Source: Ignavibacteria bacterium UBA5771 (GTDB lineage: Bacteria > Bacteroidota > Ignavibacteria > Kapaibacteriales > UBA2268). Taken from it: a DNA stretch of 7,153 nt. The position numbers and the translations under genes were made by a program. The notes beneath the pieces were generated by a model. That model was not told the origin of the DNA. It ran no database searches and saw only the letters and a program-made list of their open reading frames with translations. The stretch spans positions 1 through 7,153 of the forward strand of contig DIEP01000100.1 of the NCBI GenBank assembly GCA_002418685.1, read 5' to 3'. Shown piece by piece: positions 1 through 5,748 of this stretch (positions are counted from its first letter, which is position 1; each line of letters opens with the position of its first letter).

Positions 1-740
1 GTCCAAAAATTTGAGACGACTTCCTCGAAGCCATACAAACCTGTTCTATTATAAATCCAGCGGGCAGCTTCAAGGGCGCCAACTGCGAAGCCACGCCGAT
101 TTTTTGCAATATGCGAAAGCTCAAGAGTTTCGAATTCTGAATCAAGTAGAACCTTGTGTATACCAACTATTTCGCCCGTTCTTAATGATGAAATTGGAAT
201 TTTCTTATTGTCTGCAATTGCTTCTGCGGGATCTGACGTGTAGGAATTATATCTGAACAATTCTTTTAAAAATTTGTTTGCAATATTAATCGAAGTGCCG
301 CTCGGGAAATCTTTTTTATGCTTATGATGGATTTCCTCAATACCAATATCAAAAGTATCAATCTTTTTAATTAAGAGCGCGACATGCTGGATAATATTTA
401 GATAAAGTTGCATTCCAATCGAAAAATTGCTTCCCCAAACTGCTCCTATATTGGCTTTATCCACAATATTGCGAACTTCATCAAATTTATCATACCACCC
501 GGTTGTGCCAATGACAATGTCTTTCTTGTTCTCAGCAAGAATTTTAATGTTTTCGAGAACAGATTCAGGGGAGGAAAAATCCAAAGCAACATCGAAATCG
601 AAATCAGTCACTTTAGAAAGCGGATTATCAATTTCATAAATTCCTGTTATTTGGAAGCCCTTTTCTTTGGCAGTTGCTTCAACTTCCTTGCCCATCGCAC
701 CATATCCGATAATTGCAATTTTGGGTATTTTGTTATTCAT
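1..740 (-). CDS. dapB: 4-hydroxy-tetrahydrodipicolinate reductase (DapB), 3' end cut by window edge
   Basis: This cytosolic enzyme reduces 4-hydroxy-tetrahydrodipicolinate with NAD(P)H to tetrahydrodipicolinate in the diaminopimelate/lysine pathway. The minus-strand frame from the ATG at 740 is open to the left edge, giving 246 codons with no stop seen. The N-terminus has a Rossmann dinucleotide loop, GYGAMG (residues 12-17). GTTGW (78-82) and GSNFSIG (103-109) are the usual nucleotide and active-site segments. HHKHKKDFPSGT (138-149) is the family signature: H138/H139 match the catalytic histidine pair of E. coli (H159/H160), and K142 matches the catalytic lysine K163. A later RTGEIVGIH segment is the conserved RxGxxxGxH block. 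Compact DapB proteins are about 240-270 residues, so probably only a few C-terminal residues are missing. No Shine-Dalgarno site precedes the start. The gene is divergent from nuoA and has no obvious functional link with it. Confidence 0.95.
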   Translation of the reverse strand, partial: MNNKIPKIAIIGYGAMGKEVEATAKEKGFQITGIYEIDNPLSKVTDFDFDVALDFSSPESVLENIKILAENKKDIVIGTTGWYDKFDEVRNIVDKANIGAVWGSNFSIGMQLYLNIIQHVALLIKKIDTFDIGIEEIHHKHKKDFPSGTSINIANKFLKELFRYNSYTSDPAEAIADNKKIPISSLRTGEIVGIHKVLLDSEFETLELSHIAKNRRGFAVGALEAARWIYNRTGLYGFEEVVSNFW

Positions 741-849
741 AATAAAATTATAATTTGTAATAAAAAATTGACGAAAAACTAAAATAAAGATTAGTAAATT
801 TATAAAATTAATAAATAAATTTTATATTGTTATTAATTTTAAATTAATG

Positions 850-972
850 ATCATTGCGCAAAGCTATCTCATAGGATCTATTTGAAAAAATTACATTTCG
901 GTCATTCGGGATGAAATGATAATCCAAAAATTTATCATATATCGAAGATTTCTCTATCCCTCGCTTCGCACT
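850..972. repeat. Possible decayed copy of a dispersed intergenic repeat
   Basis: On the minus strand this segment begins near a stretch reading GCGAAGCGAGGGATAGAG (plus 952-969), passes through CATTTCATCCCGAATGACCG, and ends near ATGAGATAGCTTTGCGCAAT (plus 852-871). This resembles the family of noncoding repeats common between genes in some Bacteroidota and other phyla. Those repeats pair a 'GAGCGAAGCGAG...AATCT' block with a 'GAGATCGCTTCGCTCGCAATGAC' block. The match is by eye, imperfect and from memory. Arms CATTTC (894-899) and GAAATG (913-918) could form a small stem. Base composition is clearly less AT-rich than the flanks. It could instead be unrelated spacer. Confidence 0.35.
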
Positions 973-1010
973 TGATTCACACATCAATCGACAATTTCTT
1001 GTTACCCACG

Positions 1011-1022
1011 AACGAATTCGTT
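1011..1022. repeat. 12-base perfect palindrome
   Basis: AACGAATTCGTT is its own reverse complement, and the symmetry does not continue into the flanking bases. It lies in the noncoding stretch about 300 bases upstream of nuoA. It may be a protein-binding site, part of the adjacent repeat-like segment, or chance. Only the symmetry itself is certain. Confidence 0.3.
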
Positions 1023-1031
1023 GCTTATGAT

Positions 1032-1161
1032 TCATAAAGTATACTCGATTAAGTCCCGTCCTTCGCAATTGGAGAAATAAGTTCTTCCAGTTCCAGCTTC
1101 AATGCAGTAATTTTCTGCTAATTTTTGCAATATTTCAAGATATTCATAGATTAGCAATCCC
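1032..1161 (-). pseudogene. Short open frame, possible gene remnant of unknown family
   Basis: A minus-strand frame of about 42 codons runs from just after a TAG to a TGA at 1034-1032. It has no ATG start. Its translation has protein-like composition, including YEYLEILQKLAENYCIEAG and GRTYFSNCEGRD, which is unusual for random AT-rich spacer. I do not recognise the family. It may be the C-terminal end of a decayed gene, part of the neighbouring repeat, or chance. No function can be given. Confidence 0.2.
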
Positions 1162-1217
1162 TAAACACAAAATCAATTCTCTGCCAGTTAAGTCTCAGTC
1201 AAGAGATTGCAAATATT

Positions 1218-1231
1218 TTAGGTATGCCTAA
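1218..1231. promoter_or_regulatory. Small inverted repeat upstream of nuoA, possible operator
   Basis: TTAGG (1218-1222) and CCTAA (1227-1231) form a 5-base inverted repeat around TATG, about 93 bases before the nuoA start. The size and place fit a regulator-binding site or a small hairpin in a long leader. There is no run of T after it that would make it a terminator. It could be chance. Confidence 0.2.
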
Positions 1232-1285
1232 CGTATTATAAAAGAAATTATTTTAATAATTATTCAATGAACGAGGTCATTTTCG

Positions 1286-1293
1286 TATTTTTG
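1286..1293 (+). promoter_or_regulatory. Candidate Bacteroidota-type -7 promoter element for the nuo operon
   Basis: TATTTTTG matches the TAnnTTTG -7 element used by the primary sigma factor of Bacteroidota, and it ends 30 bases before the nuoA ATG. No good TTTG/TTG -33 element is visible at the expected distance upstream, and the region is so AT-rich that a chance match is likely. The call depends on the phylum guess. Confidence 0.25.
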
Positions 1294-1323
1294 TATTTAT
1301 AAAAAAATCAATCCTCAAGAATT

Positions 1324-1761
1324 ATGTATTTAACAGATTTTGGAATTATTCTGATTTTTTTCATAGTCGGGGCTCTGTTTGTAGGATTAGCACTTTTTGC
1401 ATCTGCAATAGTTCGACCATCGCATCCAACAGAGGAAAAATTAATGACTTATGAAAGTGGCGAAATCCCAATTGGGACACCGTGGGTGCAACTCAATCCG
1501 CGTTTTTATATAATTGGCTTAGCATATTTAATATTTGATGTGGAAATTGTGCTGTTATTTCCATGGGCAGTAGTTTATAAAGCCTACGGTTGGTATTCAT
1601 TTTGGATAATGTTTGCATTCGTAGTTATCCTTATTTTGGGTCTTGTATATGACTGGGCAAAAGGATATTTGGAATGGGATAAGCCGAAGCCAGAGATACC
1701 AATACTCGACAATCTTATTATTAGACGAAAAAAAGAAACGAAAGATATTCATAAGGAGTAA
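1324..1761 (+). CDS. nuoA: NADH-quinone oxidoreductase subunit A (NuoA)
   Basis: NuoA (ND3 homologue) is a small membrane-arm subunit of complex I, and its first loop lines the quinone cavity next to NuoD and NuoH. The protein has 145 residues with three membrane segments at about 5-29, 61-85 and 91-111. The diagnostic loop reads YESGEIPIG (43-51), followed by the conserved helix FDVEIVLLFPWA (71-82), which includes D72 and E74. The usual YECG cysteine, the ND3 'switch' cysteine in mitochondria, is serine here (S45). The C-terminal tail of about 30 residues is charged and lysine-rich, longer than in a minimal NuoA. It is the first gene of the operon, and its stop lies 3 bases before nuoB. No Shine-Dalgarno site precedes the ATG; the start is chosen because it is the first ATG and begins at the expected first helix. 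Confidence 0.96.
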   Translation: MYLTDFGIILIFFIVGALFVGLALFASAIVRPSHPTEEKLMTYESGEIPIGTPWVQLNPRFYIIGLAYLIFDVEIVLLFPWAVVYKAYGWYSFWIMFAFVVILILGLVYDWAKGYLEWDKPKPEIPILDNLIIRRKKETKDIHKE

Positions 1762-1764
1762 AAA

Positions 1765-2394
1765 ATGGGTTTACTTGATAGATTAGATAATCCCTATGAT
1801 GTAGGTGATAATATATTTTTAGGGACGGTAGAAGATGTGCTAAATTGGGGACGCAGCAAAAGCGATTGGTATATGACTTTTGGTCTTGCGTGTTGCGCAA
1901 TCGAATTTATGGCTGTAAATGCTGCACATTTCGATTTTATGCGTTTTGGATGTATTCCACGCCCCAGTCCTCGCCAGACAGATTTTATAATCATTTCAGG
2001 AACTGTAACGCTCAAAATGGCAGAACGAATTAAACGGCTTTATGAGCAAATGGCAGAACCGAAATATGTTATATCTATGGGTTCCTGCTCGAATTCGGGT
2101 GGTCCATACTGGGAAAATGGCTATCATGTTCTCAAAGGTGTGGATAGAATTATACCTGTTGATGTTTATATCCCCGGTTGCCCACCACGTCCCGAAGCAT
2201 TTATGGATGGAATGGTGCAATTGCAATCGAAAATTAACCACCAAGCAATTTTCAGAAAACGCAAAGAGATGAGACCAGAAGATATTGCCGCTATCGATCA
2301 AAGGCAAATTGAATTGAAAAAATTACGTGCTGAATACGAAGCATATAGAATAGAACACTTGGATTTAACAGGAGTTGATAATGTTGCCAAATGA
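1765..2394 (+). CDS. nuoB: NADH-quinone oxidoreductase subunit B (NuoB), N2 cluster protein
   Basis: NuoB (PSST/Nqo6 homologue) holds cluster N2, the terminal iron-sulfur cluster that passes electrons to quinone. The four N2 ligands are all visible: the tandem C43-C44 in GLACCAIEFM, C108 in MGSCSNSGG, and C139 in PGCPPRPEA. SPRQTDFIIISGTVT (68-82) is the family's conserved segment facing the quinone site. The loop before it reads FGCIPRPSPRQ, with an extra cysteine (C63) and without the EVFRASPRQ form of E. coli. The core ends near residue 155. It is followed by a charged, helical C-terminal extension (about 160-209) rich in Arg, Lys and Glu, which may form a short coiled coil. The total of 209 residues is within the family range. 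AAGGAG at 1753-1758 gives a good ribosome site. The 3' end overlaps nuoC by 14 bases. Confidence 0.97.
   Translation: MGLLDRLDNPYDVGDNIFLGTVEDVLNWGRSKSDWYMTFGLACCAIEFMAVNAAHFDFMRFGCIPRPSPRQTDFIIISGTVTLKMAERIKRLYEQMAEPKYVISMGSCSNSGGPYWENGYHVLKGVDRIIPVDVYIPGCPPRPEAFMDGMVQLQSKINHQAIFRKRKEMRPEDIAAIDQRQIELKKLRAEYEAYRIEHLDLTGVDNVAK
2371..2374 (+). promoter_or_regulatory. Ribosome binding site that fixes the nuoC start
   Basis: GGAG lies inside the end of nuoB, six bases before the ATG at 2381. That spacing favours the ATG over the in-frame TTG at 2375, which would sit directly against the GGAG. Confidence 0.7.
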
Positions 2395-2857
2395 AATATT
2401 CGATAAATTAAAAATCGAATTCGGAGAAGAAATAATTTCCTTAAATGAAGATCCTGGATATGAACCTTCAATTAAAGTTGAACCGACAAATTTAGTGGAT
2501 ATTATGCTTTTCCTTCGTGATGAAGAAGGGCTTGAATTCGATTACCCATCTTGTTTAAGTGGTGTTGATTTAGGGGCAAATCTTGGAGTTGTTTATAATT
2601 TATATTCAATGAAAAGAGCGCATAAGATCACAATCAAAGTTGAAGTGCCTAAAGAAGCTCCCGATGTTCCTTCTTGCGAACTGGTTTGGCGTTCCTTCGA
2701 TTGGCATGAGCGAGAAGCTTATGATTTGCTGGGGATAAATTTCGTGGGTCATCATAACCTTACACGCATTCTATTGCCCGATGATTGGGAAGGGCACCCA
2801 TTGAGAAAAGATTATGTTCAACCAGACTATTTCCATGGAATGAAAGTTCCATATTAA
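2381..2857 (+). CDS. nuoC: NADH-quinone oxidoreductase subunit C (NuoC)
   Basis: NuoC (30 kDa subunit, Nqo5 homologue) is a structural protein of the peripheral arm that packs against NuoD and helps hold the connecting module to the membrane. The 158-residue product carries the C-terminal family signature in order: WHEREAYDLLGI (108-119) with the ERE triad, then FVGHHNLTRILLPDDWEGH and PLRKDY (140-145). The usual GHPDL reads GHHNL here. The N-terminal half holds the expected alpha/beta fold, with the DYPSCLSGVD segment. The ATG at 2381 is preferred over a TTG two codons upstream because of the GGAG six bases before it. It starts inside nuoB, which suggests translational coupling. It is not fused to nuoD: a TAA and an 11-base gap separate them, unlike the NuoCD fusion of E. 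coli. Confidence 0.95.
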   Translation: MLPNEIFDKLKIEFGEEIISLNEDPGYEPSIKVEPTNLVDIMLFLRDEEGLEFDYPSCLSGVDLGANLGVVYNLYSMKRAHKITIKVEVPKEAPDVPSCELVWRSFDWHEREAYDLLGINFVGHHNLTRILLPDDWEGHPLRKDYVQPDYFHGMKVPY

Positions 2858-2859
2858 GT

Positions 2860-2864
2860 GAGGG
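2860..2864 (+). promoter_or_regulatory. Ribosome binding site that fixes the nuoD start
   Basis: GAGGG lies in the 11-base gap after the nuoC stop and four bases before the ATG at 2869. It supports starting nuoD there and not at an in-frame ATG at 2785 inside nuoC. Confidence 0.65.
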
Positions 2865-2868
2865 AAAA

Positions 2869-4020
2869 ATGAGTGAAATTCGTGATGTCGCTATAGATCT
2901 TGGTAATGTGCATACAGAGCATATGAAATTAAATGTTGGACCTCAACATCCTTCCACACACGGAGTTCTGCGACTTATGGTGGAATTGGAAGGGGAAATT
3001 GTTGTTGATGTAGTTCCACACATTGGTTATTTGCATCGTTGTTTCGAAAAAGTTTGTGAGCAAAATACATATACACAAATTGTTCCTTATGTAGATAGAA
3101 TGGATTATGTCAATTCAATGAATAATGAATTGCCTTATGTAATTGGAGTTGAAAAATTACTTGGAATTACTGTTTCCGAACGCATAGAAGCAATTCGAGT
3201 GATTTGCGCCGAACTGGACAGAATTGCATCTCACGAAATAGCAGTAGCTACTTTTGGAATGGATGCAGGTGCATTTACTCCATTTCTTTATTTATTCCGC
3301 GATCGTGAGAAAATACTTTGGGTTCTCGAGAAATTGTCAGGGAGCCGTTTGCTTTATAATTACATACGAATTGGCGGGCTGATGCGAGATGTTTACCCTA
3401 CATTTAAGGATGATTTGAGGGATATTATCAAAACAGTTCGCGAAACTAATGCTGAAATTAATAATCTGCTAAACGATAATAAAATATTCGTGGAAAGATG
3501 TGCAAATATAGGCATTCTTCCTCCTGATGTTGCAATAAATTATGGCGCAAGTGGACCAATGTTAAGAGCATCAGGCGTTCGGCATGACTTGAGACGCGTG
3601 GATCCATATTCAATTTATAATAAATTGGATTTTGAAGTTTGTGTAGGCACAGGCACAATGGGAACAGTCGGTGATAGCTGGGACCGTAACTGGGTGAGAA
3701 TGCTTGAAATGGAACAAAGCTTGAGAATTATTGAGCAGGCAATGGAAATGATTACCGATTCAAGCGAAGATGTTCGTGCAGGCATTCCAAAACGTATTGC
3801 TCCAAAAGGTGAATTATATTCACGTGCAGAAAATCCAAAAGGTGAATTGGGATTTTACATTGTTGGCGATGGAAAAGCAAAACCCCAAAGGGTGAAAGGA
3901 CGCTCTCCATGCTATGTAAACCTCAGCATAATCCCGGAAATTTCAAAAGGTTATATGTTCGCAGATTTAATAATAATTCTTGGAAGTATTGATATTGTTC
4001 TTGGAGAAATAGATAGATAA
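2869..4020 (+). CDS. nuoD: NADH-quinone oxidoreductase subunit D (NuoD)
   Basis: NuoD (49 kDa subunit, Nqo4 homologue) forms most of the quinone-reduction site next to N2. The product has 383 residues. GPQHPSTHGVLRL (24-36) carries H31, and RMDY (77-80) carries Y80. These match the quinone-headgroup His38 and Tyr87 of Thermus Nqo4; D132 in GMDAGAFTPF matches Asp139. GSRLLYNYIRIGG, DVAINYGASGPMLRASGV and the terminal GSIDIVLGEIDR are further family blocks. Two features stand out. The HRG/HTG motif reads HRCFEKVCE, with two cysteines (C58, C63). Near the C-terminus, the roughly 30-residue segment that includes the 'MEAxIxHFK' helix of standard NuoD is absent: the chain passes from GIPKRI almost directly to APKGELYSRAENPKGELGFYIV. 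The nickel-binding CxxC pairs of the homologous hydrogenases are absent, so this is not a hydrogenase. Three bases separate it from nuoH. Confidence 0.97.
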   Translation: MSEIRDVAIDLGNVHTEHMKLNVGPQHPSTHGVLRLMVELEGEIVVDVVPHIGYLHRCFEKVCEQNTYTQIVPYVDRMDYVNSMNNELPYVIGVEKLLGITVSERIEAIRVICAELDRIASHEIAVATFGMDAGAFTPFLYLFRDREKILWVLEKLSGSRLLYNYIRIGGLMRDVYPTFKDDLRDIIKTVRETNAEINNLLNDNKIFVERCANIGILPPDVAINYGASGPMLRASGVRHDLRRVDPYSIYNKLDFEVCVGTGTMGTVGDSWDRNWVRMLEMEQSLRIIEQAMEMITDSSEDVRAGIPKRIAPKGELYSRAENPKGELGFYIVGDGKAKPQRVKGRSPCYVNLSIIPEISKGYMFADLIIILGSIDIVLGEIDR

Positions 4021-4023
4021 TAT

Positions 4024-5073
4024 ATGGAAAGCAATTTTATTTTAGAACTTTTAGGCAATAATATTTGGGCTTATCTCATAACGGCAGCAATACCTTTGGT
4101 ATTTGTTGTTGTTTATGCTCTCGTCGCAATTCTTGGAGAACTTAAAATAGCATCGTGGGTGCAGGATCGCCTTGGACCTATGAGAACGGGTCCTTGGGGT
4201 ATTATTCAGCCTGTGGCAGAAGTTGTCAAGTTGTTGCAAAAAGAAGACATAACACCACGAAACGCTAATAAACCATTATTCAATACAGCACCTTTCGTAG
4301 TATTTACAGGCTCGTTTGCTGCATTTGCTGTAATTCCCTATTCATCAAAATTTATTCCTGCAGACATTAATCTCGGAGTATTTTACATTTTTGCTGTTAG
4401 CTCATTTACTGTAATTGCAATACTTATGGGTGGTTGGGCATCGAACAATAAATATTCCGTGCTTGGAGCTGTGCGTTCAGCATCTCAAATGATAAGCTAT
4501 GAAATACCGACATCGCTATCTATTATTGCTATTGCTGCACTTTCCAATACATTAAGCGTTTCGGGCATCATAAATTCCCAATCGGGTTGGTTCTGGAATT
4601 GGAATTTGCTTGGTGGGCAAGGTTCAGCAATCAAGTACTTATTCATACCTTTTTTGCTCGTATTGTTTATTGTATACTTTGTAGGTTCATTAGCAGAAGC
4701 AAATCGTACGCCGTTCGATATTCCTGAAGGAGAATCGGAAATCGTTGGTGGGTATCACACAGAATATAGTAGTATGAAATTCGCGATGTTTTATTTTGCC
4801 GAATATGCTAATATGTATGTGGTCTCTGCAATGATCACTATTATGTTCTTAGGCGGTTGGAACTCACCATTTGGAGATTTTATGAATTCTCCGATTTGGC
4901 AGGCTTTCTGGTTTATAGCTAAAGCAATGTCCTTTGTGTTCGTCCAATTATGGTTGCGTTGGACTCTACCGAGAGTAAGGGTTGACCAATTGATGCATAT
5001 TTGCTGGAAAGTAATGTTGCCCGCAGCATTTGTTTCTTTGATTGGAATATCATTATTGGGAGTGATTAAATAA
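4024..5073 (+). CDS. nuoH: NADH-quinone oxidoreductase subunit H (NuoH)
   Basis: NuoH (ND1 homologue) is the membrane subunit that forms the floor and entry of the quinone chamber and links it to the proton channels. The product has 349 residues with about eight hydrophobic helices, the first at roughly 14-37. Signature segments are VQDRLGPMRTGPWG (46-59), QPVAEVVKLLQKED (62-75), GGWASNNKYS (136-145), and the acidic loop NRTPFDIPEGESEIVGGY (227-244), then TEYSSMKFAMFYFAEY (246-261). The acidic loop reads EGESE where E. coli-type proteins have EAESE. The family's charged residues E39 and E160 are present. The start at 4024 is the only ATG before the first helix, and no close Shine-Dalgarno site is visible. 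It follows nuoD by 3 bases, in the place where nuoE, nuoF and nuoG normally intervene. A 68-base AT-rich gap follows it. Confidence 0.97.
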   Translation: MESNFILELLGNNIWAYLITAAIPLVFVVVYALVAILGELKIASWVQDRLGPMRTGPWGIIQPVAEVVKLLQKEDITPRNANKPLFNTAPFVVFTGSFAAFAVIPYSSKFIPADINLGVFYIFAVSSFTVIAILMGGWASNNKYSVLGAVRSASQMISYEIPTSLSIIAIAALSNTLSVSGIINSQSGWFWNWNLLGGQGSAIKYLFIPFLLVLFIVYFVGSLAEANRTPFDIPEGESEIVGGYHTEYSSMKFAMFYFAEYANMYVVSAMITIMFLGGWNSPFGDFMNSPIWQAFWFIAKAMSFVFVQLWLRWTLPRVRVDQLMHICWKVMLPAAFVSLIGISLLGVIK

Positions 5074-5141
5074 TCCTTAATTATTCTCCAATTTTAATGT
5101 AAATAAATTAGAAAATAAATATATTATTGATTGAGAAAACA

Positions 5142-5735
5142 ATGGAAAACAAAAATAAAATAGAAAATTATTTTCAAGGGATATGGACAGGTGTTTATAC
5201 TGTGCTTGTTGGTATGGGAATCACTTGGAAGCATTTATGGGGACATAAAGTGACTATGCAATATCCCGACAAATTCGACCCTATTAAATCAGGGTTTATT
5301 CCCGAATTTGCCCGCAATCGACTTTACGTTGATATGGACAAATGTATTGGCTGTGCAATTTGCGCTAAAGAATGTCCCGTTAATTGCATCGATATTGATA
5401 CTATCAAAGCATCAAAGGAAGATGCAGAAGCCGTCTTTCCAAGTGGCAAGAGAATACCTCTATGGGTTACTAAATTTGATATTGACTTTGCTAAATGTAT
5501 GTTTTGCAATCTTTGCACTGAAAATTGCCCTGAAGACTGCATCTGGATGACTAAAGAATTTGAATATTCGGATTATGATAGAATGAATTTACTATATCAT
5601 TTTAGTAAAATGACTCCCGAGCAAATTGAAGCAAAGCGATTGATTGCAGAAGAAGAAAAAGCTAAAAAAGCAGCTGCACCAAAACCTGCACCTGCTGCGG
5701 CTGCTCCAAAAACTGAAAATCCCAAAACTGAATAA
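5142..5735 (+). CDS. nuoI: NADH-quinone oxidoreductase subunit I (NuoI), two 4Fe-4S ferredoxin-like subunit
   Basis: NuoI (TYKY/Nqo9 homologue) carries clusters N6a and N6b, which relay electrons toward N2 in NuoB. The 197-residue product starts with an amphipathic membrane-lying segment (about 9-33), then VTMQYPDKF. It has two CxxCxxCxxxCP motifs: C68, C71, C74, C78 and C119, C122, C125, C129, so both clusters should form. Each motif is followed four residues later by an extra cysteine (C82 in CPVNCI, C133 in CPEDCI). A tail of about 30 residues from EEEKAKKAAAPKP onward is rich in Ala, Lys, Pro and Glu and probably disordered. The segment TKEFEYSDYDRMNL after the second motif recalls NdhI of cyanobacteria. 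The ATG at 5142 is preferred to an in-frame TTG at 5127. The ribosome site is weak. nuoJ starts 13 bases after the stop. Confidence 0.96.
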   Translation: MENKNKIENYFQGIWTGVYTVLVGMGITWKHLWGHKVTMQYPDKFDPIKSGFIPEFARNRLYVDMDKCIGCAICAKECPVNCIDIDTIKASKEDAEAVFPSGKRIPLWVTKFDIDFAKCMFCNLCTENCPEDCIWMTKEFEYSDYDRMNLLYHFSKMTPEQIEAKRLIAEEEKAKKAAAPKPAPAAAAPKTENPKTE

Positions 5736-5748
5736 AATTTGAAACTTT

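Larger units (their letters stand above)
741..1323. other. Intergenic region between dapB and nuoA without a convincing gene
   Basis: This 583-base stretch separates the divergent dapB and nuoA starts. Bases 741-850 are extremely AT-rich and must hold the dapB leader and promoter on the minus strand. Bases 850-1030 look like a decayed dispersed repeat and contain several short inverted sequences. Bases 1032-1161 (minus) hold a short broken reading frame. Bases 1200-1323 should contain the nuo promoter and leader. I see no tRNA, rRNA, CRISPR array or clear rho-independent terminator. The only complete frame of note is a 74-codon minus-strand frame at 844-1068. It matches no family I recognise and overlaps the repeat-like segment, so I do not call it a gene. 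Confidence 0.7.

Noticed and set aside
590..607. Short tandem GAAATC-type repeat
   Set aside because: It lies inside dapB and simply encodes an Asp-Phe-Asp-Phe stretch; three short units are not notable.
844..1068. 74-codon minus-strand frame in the intergenic region
   Set aside because: It matches no family I recognise, overlaps the repeat-like segment, has no ribosome site and its composition fits chance reading of a repeat.
2785..2868. Upstream in-frame start for nuoD inside nuoC
   Set aside because: It would add 28 residues read out of frame from the conserved end of nuoC; the ATG at 2869 has a ribosome site and gives a normal NuoD N-terminus.
3458..3658. Minus-strand frame opposite nuoD
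   Set aside because: It is a shadow of a strongly conserved gene on the other strand, with no features of its own.
2869..4020. NuoD as a NiFe-hydrogenase large subunit (group 4), given its cysteines
   Set aside because: The nickel-binding cysteine pairs near both ends are absent; the position of the first pair reads DRMDY, as in NuoD, and the C-terminus has no cysteine pair.
5127..5141. TTG start for nuoI five codons upstream
   Set aside because: The ATG at 5142 fits the family N-terminus and the TTG has no supporting ribosome site.
5074..5141. Possible operon break or terminator in the 68-base nuoH-nuoI gap
   Set aside because: The gap is AT-rich but has no stable stem followed by a T run, and nuoI belongs to the same complex.
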